Positions 34,968 to 45,400 of a DNA stretch of 64,000 bases are shown in pieces. The stretch's first letter is position 1. Every line of letters begins with the position of its first letter. A program made the position numbers and the translations under genes. The notes beneath the pieces were generated by a model. It was not told the origin of the DNA. It worked only from the letters and a program-made list of their open reading frames with translations, and made no database searches. Source of the stretch: Catonia carolina (taxonomy: Eukaryota; Arthropoda; Insecta; Hemiptera; Achilidae). The stretch is from the NCBI GenBank assembly GCA_035578175.1, contig JAQMRL010000001.1, forward strand, positions 432,773,545-432,837,544. Reading direction: 5' to 3'.

Positions 34968-35148
34968 GTCGGCCGCATTGGCGTAGTTGGTAACGTGCTA
35001 CCTCTCATCATGCGGTCTTGGGTTCGAATCCCATTCAGGCACAGCATATTTTCATACGTTACAAAAAATCGTTTCATCCTTCACCGTCTGCATTAGCAGT
35101 AGTTGCAGAACAGTCGGACGTTAAAGCAAAAAATAAAACCAAAAAAAT
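34968..35148 (+). mobile_element. tRNA-derived SINE, family S2, full length
   Basis: Perfect 13-bp duplication ACACCCATTCATA at 34955-34967 and 35149-35161. A box TGGCGTAGTTGGTAACG, B box GGGTTCGAATCCC, A-rich tail. One base of the tRNA-like head is lost relative to the copy at 25910 (GTGCTACCTC versus GTGCTCGCCTC). Confidence 0.93.
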
Positions 35149-35186
35149 ACACCCATTCATAAATTTTCAGGGTTAAATATAGTGAA

Positions 35187-35500
35187 AACCACCGGGTTGT
35201 TCTAGTGGTAAAGTCATCGCCGTGAATCAGCTATTTAACAGGTTTTTTTGGAGATAAATGTTCCTGGTTCAAATCGTAGTAAAGGTAGTAAACTTTTATA
35301 AGGATTTGAGTTCCTGACAGTTTTTTTATGAATGAGTTTCAATTAACCATACTCCCTCAGCAATGGTCGGACTGAGTCTTTACAAAATTACACCTCATTT
35401 ACCTACACGTCTACACATCATCCTCATCTCATTAGGTTATGGGGTCGCTTATTGTTCTCAAATTGAACATATTGCAACGTACACACATTAAGGAATAATA
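35187..35500 (+). mobile_element. tRNA-derived SINE, family S1, diverged
   Basis: Starts AACCACCGGGTTGTTCTAGTG, B-box GGTTCAAATCG, then the S1 body to ATTAAGGAATAATAATG. More substitutions than the other S1 copies, so probably older. Confidence 0.8.
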
Positions 35501-36262
35501 ATGAAAAAACACAGGTATAAAATTGCTTTAATACTGTTCGTCTGTACTTTTTCAGTATTCAAATCTGTACTGACAAAATGAATAATTAATTTTGTACTTC
35601 AAAATTTGAAGTAGGCTATTTTTGTCAGCTCTTCTTTATTTATTTGTCAAATATTAAAGGAAAGTAACAAACTACAGATACTTTTACCCCATCTTTCTAA
35701 CGACGTCCCCAAAAATGTAATAAGTATTCCTATTTGTAAAAATCATTTGGTAAGTTTATTTTAGAAATCGATAATTTTTGATAAAATTATCGCTAACAAT
35801 ATTACACTGCATTATGTATTTTTACTTCAAATGAAGCAGGTATTGTTAATTTTGTTCACAAACCATACATTTTGGCTAATACTTTTATAAACTACTTCGG
35901 AATCTCAAATGTTAAGGTGAAATAATATTAAAAGCTATGTTGAATTGTGGACATAAATGCATTTTGATAAAACAAATTAGGTGTATTAAAATTTATTACG
36001 AAGGACTGACATTTTTTAAGAGTAAATTAGTCTACCTGTTGTCTTTAGAGCAAGCTTAAATAACACAGTATTGCGTTTACTGGTTAATGTGATCATCCGG
36101 TTATTTTAATAAAATACAAAATAGCGGAATCTAATCATAAAATTACATTAATAGCTTTCTTCTGATTGAATGGTCTCGTATTTTTATTCCTCCACGTATT
36201 ATGCTCAAAGGTGTTCGAAATCATACAAACCTACCTTCACCTTTTATAAAACTAAAGTAACA
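35501..36262. other. No gene seen
   Basis: AT-rich; no match found. Confidence 0.35.
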
Positions 36263-36264
36263 TA

Positions 36265-37002
36265 CGAGGTGTGGCTATTAAATAACGAGACTGATATTGT
36301 AAAAAAATTTATTTTTATTTTATACATAATCACTTATTGTCACCTTCAATATACACTTCTCCTCTATCCCTACAACGCTCCATGCGAATTTTCTGGAAGT
36401 CATCTTCTGTCAGCTCCTTCAGGACACGTGCCGCTTTCTTTTTTACAGCTTCCACAGACTCAAATCTTGTCCCTTTTAATGCAGATTTCACCTTAGGGAA
36501 CAGGTAGAAGTCACATGGTGCCAGATCTGGTGAATAAGGTGGATGTTTTAAAACTGAGATGCTGTACTTGGCTGGGAACCTCTTGACAGATAACGCGGAA
36601 TGAGCTGGCACATTGTAGTGGTGGAGAACCCATGATTTGTCCTTCCACATTTTGGGGCGTTTTTTCCTTACTCTTTGACGTAGTTTAGAAAGTACCTCAA
36701 GGTAGTAATATTGATTAATTGTTTAACCTTCAGGTAACCAGTGAAGGTACACAATCCCATGGATATAAAAAACAATCATCATTGCTTTAAATTTTGACTT
36801 GCTTATTCGAGCTTTTTGGGGTCTCGGTAAGTTGGGCTCTTCCAGTGCATGGATTGGCGCTTCGTTTGTAGATCATAAGTAAAAAACCACTTTCATCACA
36901 TGTTATTATCTTCTACCTGTTCCTTAAGATGAAATCTGCATTAAAAGGGACAAGATTTGAGTCTGTGGAAGCTGTAAAAGATAAAGCGGCACGTGTCCTG
37001 AA
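36265..37002 (-). mobile_element. Palindromic mariner derivative, copy 1
   Basis: Left end follows TA with CGAGGTGTGGCTATTAAATA. The minus strand encodes decayed mariner transposase: MWKDKSWVLHHYNVPAHS (second catalytic Asp replaced by Tyr in this copy), HPPYSPDLAPCDFYLF with the third Asp, and an EGDNK end. At 36910 the sequence turns back: 36910-37002 is an inverted copy of the transposase C-terminal region already present at about 36400-36515. The inverted arm is cut off at about 37002, so the right terminal repeat is missing. Confidence 0.8.
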
Positions 37003-38096
37003 AACCATTGGTACAATAAACCCACTCCTCCAAACTAGTCTTCTAATTGAAAATACCCCTTCTTTTAGATGGGTAGACAGGTAATTTGGTAAACAAACAA
37101 AAGGTACACTAAAACATATTAACAAATAACAAAGTTTGTTTCGCATAAAAACGTAGGCTAACCACTTTAGCCGACCCTTCATTTGCAATTATTTTTCATT
37201 TTGCCTGTCAGATTTTTAATTTTCTTGATTAATCTATCCTGTATATAAATGTTTGAGGGGTTTAACTTGTAGATTCAATCGTTGGGACTTACAATAACTA
37301 GAAATGTTTATTACGATCGCCTTAATGAGCTGTGACAATATAGGCCTACATTAAAAATTATTCAGGTGGCGTGAGAAACTGATTAGAAATTTTTGAGAAA
37401 AAAATCATATTAGCAATTGCAGTTGCAAAAATACTAACAGAAGGGTTGCAATAAGATCAGGTTTTCAAGTATCACAAGGGTAGATTACACTATAGTAGTT
37501 GTCAAAGAAAATGTTAAAAATATGGAATAGCAGGGTTAATCATCAAAATAATTAAACAAATTATCATAACTAATCAAAAGGGTGCTTGTCAATAACTCAA
37601 ACACATGGCCAGTTCATAAAATAATAGACAGTAACAATAATATTACCATGTCTAATTAAACGTCAAACGTAAAAAGAATAAAATTTTAAACCAAAAGGAC
37701 AAAAACAAAAAAAATAGAAGCCGCTTTTCTGTCCTAATGTATGATGTAGATTTTGAAAGTTAGTTTGCCAAACCGATAGAGTTTACCCCTTAATAAACTT
37801 GAAATTTTGGTTATATTTTTTACGGGAAGGACTCGAAACATAGGTTCGGTAGCCCCGGCACTCCCGTTTTCTACGCCTAAAAATCTATAAAACTTTGAAT
37901 TACTGAATTGGTCACGAACAGCTAGATATTTTCGTATTTTTCAAAACGGTATAATTTTATCGGAAACAAAGAATATTTTACCAAAACAGAATTGTGTAGT
38001 TTTCATGGAGGTTACAAAGTGATTAAGGTGAGGTAAATATAAAAAAAATGGGTTAAAATTTTCCACGTTAATCAGAAATTTGAAAATCTTCTTCTG
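37003..38096. other. No gene seen
   Basis: AT-rich intergenic DNA upstream of the P450; no match found. Confidence 0.35.
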
Positions 38097-38415
38097 CCTT
38101 TCAAGGATTAGGCATCCCTGCCTGTTCCGAACCTCTCAAATCTGCCCATCTCTTTCTCGGGCGTCCTCGTTCTCTCCTGCCCTACGACTTATAGCCCAGT
38201 GTCTGATTAGGTATCCTATCCTCCCTCATTCTGTTTACATGCTCTAACCACTGCATTCTGTTCTGATATACCTTGTCGTTTATAGAGAAGATGTTGAGTT
38301 CTTTCCTTATCTCGGTATTCCCGTAACGATCTTCTTTACTACACTCATACGTAGTTGAAGAAATTTCATTTCAGATGCTTGCATTCTACTCTCCTCTCGT
38401 TTTGATAGCACCCAA
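38097..38415 (-). pseudogene. LINE C-terminal fragment upstream of the P450
   Basis: The minus strand, across several frames, reads MQASEMKFLQLRM, KELNIFSINDKVYQNRMQWL, EHVNRMREDRIPNQTLGYK and GRRERGRPRKRWADL. This is the well-known C-terminal tail of insect endonuclease-RT elements (an MQxxEMRFLRR, then IRxELxIxxINDKI, then RWxxHVxRM, then GRPRKRW pattern). Stops and shifts make it dead. It ends less than 200 bp from the P450 start codon. Confidence 0.75.
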
Positions 38416-38516
38416 TTTGAAAATAAAAAAGATAATCTGTTATAATTAAAAAGTATGGTATAAGAAGTCTGGATTTGAAGAATTTCATTAAAAAGAAAAA
38501 TTGATTGGAATCATTG

Positions 38517-38568
38517 TAGTGGGAGCTGATGCCGAACTGGGTAAAAATACCCTTATCTTTTTAAATAC
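38517..38568 (-). repeat. Short interspersed motif just upstream of the P450
   Basis: On the minus strand it matches segments near 28878-28941 and 30876-30935 (TTTAAAAAGAT...GCCGAGTTC...GCTCCCACT). It probably derives from the 3' end of a LINE. It lies 25-75 bp before the start codon. Confidence 0.5.
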
Positions 38569-38592
38569 AAAGAATTTTATTGTATTTTTCAG

Positions 38593-39490
38593 ATGTTGCT
38601 GTCACTTCTTCCTGATGGCTTTTGGTCTCAATTGGGTATACTGTTCGTGACTCTCTTAGCAGCTGTTTATTTCTATAGCAGAAACTGCCTCAACTATTGG
38701 AAATACAGAGGGATTCCATACATTGCCGGATCATTTCCATTTGGTTGCATTGGAGATGTTGTATTACAAAGGAGAAGTGTAACTGAACTATTTTTAGATT
38801 TTTATGATCAAATGAAAGGACATAAGTACATAGGAATTTACTCTTTCTTGCAACCACAATTAATTGTCAAAGATCTGGATATAATAAAAAACATTTTTGT
38901 TAAAGATTTTAGTAACTTTACCGATAGAGGAATTTACAGTGACGAGAAAGTTGATCCGTTAATGGGAAATTTATTTTTTATGGAAGGGCAACCATGGAAA
39001 AAACTTAGAGCAAAACTCAGCCCGACATTTACTAGCGGAAAAATGAAGATAATGTATGAAACAATGAAAGAAAAATCTCTTGAGTTACAGAAATATTGTT
39101 TAAATGCTTCCTCAGAAACTGGAACAATCGATGCAAAAGATATTACTGTTCGTTATGGATTAGATGTAATTTCTTCAACCGCACTTGGTTTGGAAGGCAA
39201 TAATTTTAATGAATACAATACAGATATGCGAAAAATTACTCAGGAGTTCACAGCGCCTTCAACCATTCAATTAATAAGAACTACCGTATCATTGGTTTGT
39301 CGGGATTTGGCAAAACTGATTCAGTTGAGATTGACTTCTAAAAAGGTGGAAAATTATTTTTTCGAACTAGTTAAAAAAACTGTTGAATATAGAAAAACAA
39401 ATAATGTGAAGAGAAACGATTTCATGCAACTTTTGATTGAGTTAAACAATAATAATGAAGAAGAAACGACTGATGATAAAACTACAACAG
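38593..39490 (+). CDS. P450 exon 1 (residues 1-299 plus one base)
   Basis: Encodes the membrane anchor, the FPFG proline-rich hinge region (48-51) and the C helix. The donor is ACAG|GTAAGA. Reading through the donor adds about a dozen residues and hits a stop, so the exon end is set by the donor and the frame of exon 2. The start codon directly follows TATTTTTCAG, which looks like a splice acceptor; a non-coding 5' exon further upstream is likely. Confidence 0.95.
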
Positions 39491-42400
39491 GTAAGACAAT
39501 TTTTGTAAATAAATATAATATTATTTAACAGGTTGACTCGCAAGGAAATTTTTGCAATTTTGCTCAAAAAACCCATTCCTGTTTTATGGTTCCTTTGCTT
39601 TTTTTAATTAATTTTCTTTCAAGGCCTGAGTATTGTAAGGCTGAAATTTTTTGGCGCTTTTTTTTAGGTGAAAGACTGATCAGGTACTCAAGAGTAAAAT
39701 TATGAAATTTCTTTCACTGAAATTTTACTTGTATTTACATAAACTATTACATGTATTTCATAAATTATTTGCTTTGGGTTATTTTTTCAATAAAACTACA
39801 TAACAACATAAACTACATAAAACTACATATCGATGATGCGTCACTTTATCAACCAGTTATTTGGCGAGTGGTAAACTTGAGTACCAGTTGTCTACATAGA
39901 GGCACCGACCAGAGTCAACTTTTACAATGAAAAAAATATTGTAATACGAAAACCATAAAAAATTGAAAGATAAAATGATTTTTCATAATAAAATATTATT
40001 AAAATATGATTAATAATGCAATAATAAGCTATAATAATTTTCAATATTCTGTAATAGTAATAATAAGCTGTCAAGTTTCTCCAACTCATTTTTGACTCGA
40101 TCGGATCAAGTAAAACACAAACTATGACTAAGGAAATTGTTTTTTGAACTCATTTCTAACAGTTCAGTATACGATTCAATGCAAACGATCCAATCGTCTT
40201 ACAATTCTATTAAAAACACTATTACGTAAGAGACGGATCAGTCTCTCAAAAGTAAATTTTACAGATCTGGTGAGAGACGTATAAGTGTCTCATGGGAGTC
40301 AACCTGTTAAGTGAATACTGTACTAAAGAGATTTTGATAAAATTATTGTGACAAAAATGTTAACAATGAATTAAATTTAGGCTTGTAAGTACAATTTTTT
40401 GAGTTTTAGTTTAAAACAATACTAGCTGACCTCTGCGAAATACTTTCCATATAATAATTACTAATTTTTTATCAACAATCAATTTCACAATATACATTAA
40501 CACATATCTTATTTCACAATGTTTTGTGTCACCAGTGTCATTGATGAAATAAGATATGTATGCCCTACCAAAATGAACCATAACGATCTTTTAAAAGAAA
40601 CTGAACTCCACAACGCGGCCACTAGAGTAGTAGGAACGTCGAAACTTTAATTCCAATTATTTTTACTTTCTCTTGCCCTATATAAATATAAAAAGGGCAG
40701 GAAAGTATTGTTTTATGTCAATTTTTCGAAATCGGGGTTTCACCGGATATACACGTTTTCAGACCCCATGAACCCATAAAACATGTCTTTAGTTAAGTTG
40801 GGCTCTGTATTTAAAGTGCCAACAAATCTCTATTTAAAATACATTGGGCCAGAATTTGTGAATCACGATATTTAATAATTGAGTTTAAAAAATAAGTATA
40901 AATAGAACCACTAAATACTAAGATATTACGTCATAAACAGTGAATTTGTTTTTTATCCAACTATTTATTGTTTTATTTTTGATTATTATACTGCGTGAAT
41001 GTGAGAAAAAACGAATACATAATTATAAAAACAAACAAATGAATAAATAAAACAACTTTCCACTTTAATAAATTGGATAAAAATTTAGTGTTATAAGTTT
41101 TTTAGTTAAGACAAGGTCAAGGTTTGCCAGCTTCTTGAAAATGTTTATTCTACATTCTCAAAGTGTTCTACGTCTCTGCAGTAAATAATAATGCAAGACT
41201 TAGTGTGATTTAAAAGAAAATTAATTTTACCGTTATTTTCGTAAATTGTAATTTAATTTAAAAAATTTTTTAAATAAAATTTTTAAAATAAAATTTTATT
41301 TTTAAATTAATTTTTAAAAAACATTTAAAAAAATAAATTAAAACTTTGAAAACATGAGATTTGTTATTTAGTTATTAGTATACAAAAAAATTCAACCACC
41401 ATGGTGGTACAGTTGTAATGTAAAGGTCTGTTTAGGTCATTTAGCGTAAAGGTTGGTTTGAATCTCTAGAGGCTTTACTAAGTAAAACGAGGAGTGAGGT
41501 GGTTTACATTTGTCTTCCTCACTGAGTGTAAAATATATGCTTATTATCATGCCAGGTCCTCTGAAAAGCATCTACTTTTCAACCTACAAATTACACCTTC
41601 ACATGACTTACCACAGGGTCTGATTGTATAATGAAATGTTACTTTCAGAGTAGATAACTCTGACTAGTGTCTTTTACACCTCTACCTCTTCTGTTACTAA
41701 ATGCTTCAGTCATAAAATTGCCTGACCATGTGATAAAAAACAAAACTATTTTTTATAGTCTTGGAATTAGCAGATCGAGTGCAAATAATTTAACACTCCA
41801 CCTGCCTGTTATTCTCGTATATGCAGCTCGTGAAAAATATTTAAAAAAATAAACGTACCCTACATAAAGACGTTTTCTTAAAACTGTATATAAAATTTAG
41901 GAAGAAACTCGCGAACAACCATAACCCATTGATCTCAAATCTGGCTACGCAGACTCTTCCAAACAATCCAATAAGACGACTAAAACGTCGATGGAGCCGG
42001 GGACCTCGTCAATTAACGTAGTACAGTAATTGACTATCCATTGCAGTGTTTTAAATGCTGCACTTAATGCTACACTTATCTATTAACGTCGGAGTTCTGT
42101 CACTGGACTGTGTCTCAACTCAGGTTTATTCACTATGTTAATTTTTTCCAAATTTCGTGTTATCACATTCACACTGATTGTTTCCAACAGATTGTGAATT
42201 TCCTAAATAGAGAAAAAACTAAATTAAAACTTCGAAACTATGACATTTGTATTTTAGTTATTAGAAAATTATATAAAAAAGCAAAATTTACCACCCTCGG
42301 TAGTACAGTTAATGTGTAAAGGTCTATAAAGCTGAAATAGGCCTGCTTTTGATTCTAGGTTACGGAATATGAAATTATAGTACTCGTCACGAAAGACGTA

Positions 42401-45400
42401 CGTTTTGTTTGAAGGACTATTTCAGAGCCTACCAAACAGAAATATTTGAATGATACGCCAAATAAAAGTTTGTTTTTTCTGCGTTGATATGTATGACAAT
42501 AGTTTTAATTTGAAGATTAATAGGAAATATAAAAATTTACGCATAAGTCGTACACAATTTTTACCCGGTCGTCCGTTAATGACATTTTAAAATGTATATT
42601 ACTTTATCCAGACTAATTGTTAAAAAAATCGGCATTCATGTGTGCTAAAGATCACAGTTTTTACTCTCTTTTGCTCCGTATACAGGAAAGCAAAGTATTG
42701 TTTTCATGTCTATTTGTTAAATTGGGTTTTCACTGGAAATACACCTTTTTAGACCTCTATGAACCCAATAAATATGTTTTTCACGATTAGTATTTGTGTG
42801 TGTGTGTGCGCGCGCGCTTAAGCGGCATGTTTTCTGAAATTCTTGGGTTGTGCTCTCGTTGTAAAAAAGATTTTTTAAAAATTACGCTCTAAATACGAAT
42901 TCTAGTGCAAAAGTTTATATAATTAAAGTTGCAGAAAATTATTTATGATTAAACATAGGATATTTATGTTTTATTATTCATATTGGGAAGAGAAAGTAAT
43001 GTGATTATTTTACACCAGATTTTTCTCTATAAAGTAAATATTTTGAAAGTAAGATCTGATGTTTTGTTTAAATTTGGCTGCCATTTAAAAATATGTTGCT
43101 GTTTCGGATCCATGGAAAGATGGAAAATATCCATGGAAAATAATTTTTGGGCTGAACAATTCAAATATAAACATTATGAAAACGTTTTCTTATGTTCTTC
43201 AAACGATGTAAAATAATGATTCAACCATACCGATAAAAATAATTTATGAACAATAGTGTTTATTTATTTTATTTCTTTTTGTTTTAACGTCCAAATCTTG
43301 CAGACCTTGAGATTCATGGAGATGTTTAAACGGTAATAGATGGAAATGAGTGATGAAAAAATTGTCTGACCAGGAATCAAACCCCGGATCTCTAACGTAG
43401 AAGCCATTTGCGCTGACCACTACATCATTTTATAATTCTAAATTACTGTGTAGTATTGCTACACCTACTCTTATGTTAAACTGAGTTAATTGATTTTTAT
43501 GTAGTAATTTGTTAACTTGTTGTTTAGGAAATAATGTGTCATTGACTCTGAATGAAATGGCGGCTCAATCATTTGTATTTGTAGTAGCTGGTTATGAAAC
43601 AACATCTGTAACTCTAGGCTTTTGTTTGTACGAGCTGGCAATGAATCCTCAAATCCAGGAAAAATTAATAAGTGAAATAGATGAAGCAGGAGAAGATATA
43701 CAATATGATGAGTTACAAAAATTACCATATATGCATATGGTTGTTAATGGTAAGTTAACTAAACTATCTTGTATTTTATTCATAATATTAGTAAAGCAAG
43801 CATAAATATAGCTATACGAAGTGTGGCTATTAAATAACGAGACTGACGTTGTAAAACATTTAATTTTAATTTTATATAAAATCACTTATTGTCACCTTCA
43901 ATATACACTCCTTCTCTATCCCTACAACGCTCCATGCCAATTTCCCATTGTTGGAAACAGTGCTAGAAGTCAGCTTTTGTCAGCTCCTTCAGGACACGAG
44001 CTGCTTTCTCTTTTACAGCTTTCACAGACTCAAATATTGTCCCTTTTAATGCAGATATCACCTTAGGGAACAAGTAGAAGCTAATAACGTGTGATGAATT
44101 GTGGTTTTTTACTTATGATTCGGAAACGAAGCGCCAATCCATGCACTGGAAGAGCCGAACTTCACCGAGAGCCAAATAAGCTCGAATAAGCAAGTCAAAA
44201 TTTAAAGCAAAGATGATTGTTTTTTTTTGATATCCATGGGATTGTAACCTTCACTGGGTTCCTGAAGGTCAAACAATTAATCAATATTACTACCTTGAGG
44301 TATTTTCTAAAGTACGTCAAAGAGTAAGGAAAAAACGCCCCAAAATGTGGAAGGACAAATCATGGGTTCTCCACCAAGACAATGCGCCAGCTCATTCCGC
44401 GTTATCTGTCAAGAGGTTCCTAGCCAAGTACAGCATCTCAGTGTCAGAACATCCACCATATTCACGAGATCTGGCACCATGTGACTTCTACCTGTTCCCT
44501 AAGGTGAAATCTGCATTAAAAGGGACAATATTTGAGTCTGTGGAAGCTGTAAAAGAGAAAACGGCACATGTCCTGAAGGAGCTGACAGAAGATGACTTCC
44601 AGCACTGTTTCCAACAATGGAAAATTCGCATGGAGCGTTGTAGGGAAAGAGAAGGAATGTATATTGAAGGTGACAATAAGTGAATTTGTATAAAATAAAA
44701 ATAAATTTTTTTTACAACGTCAGTCTCGTTATTTAATAGCCACACCTAGAATGCAAATTTTAAATTGACTGTAGTTTTGAAAATATTAATTTACTAAGTG
44801 TTAAAACCAATTTAAATGAATCAAAAATTCACACAAAACCTTCGCTTTTTGATGTAATTCATACCTATGAAGATTATTTTATGAGGCGGAATGCACAAAG
44901 AGACCTTTCGTCAGAATAATAATTTTTATTATAAAAAAAGAGTTGTTAGATTTGATGTATCGATAATGGTTTTTGTATTCCAGATTGTTGCTCTAGTTTA
45001 CTTTCTTCTTTTGGATTTACAAATGTAATTACCCCTGCAAGGATAACTAGGCAATGAAAAGAATATACAGTCGATTCCGGATAATTGGTCCACTGGTTAA
45101 TTGGGGCAGCCGGTTTTTGGGACAGTTCTTTAATGAACAAAAACAGAACGGGATTTTATATTAAAAAGTACTCCGTTTATTCGGTCCATAATGTCGCTTA
45201 TTGGGACCAATCTGATGTATGTACAGTATATGTTAAAACCATTACTGGCCAACGACGAACAACACATGGTTCTAAGCGCCAAGATAAGATAATGAAAAGA
45301 TAGAGGTAGTAAAGTAGGCCTACTAATTATTTCTACTGATAAACAACAGTAATCACACATCAGTCTTAATAGAGATGTTATTTACAGGACAAAGTGTAGG

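Noticed and set aside
36170..36496. 108-residue plus-strand ORF (also 43821-44066, 60685-60972)
   Set aside because: It is the antisense of the mariner transposase C-terminus, open only by chance.
39491..39528. Extension of P450 exon 1 into an isoform ending at 39526-39528
   Set aside because: Read-through of a good GTAAGA donor; the truncated protein would lack I helix, ExxR and haem loop.
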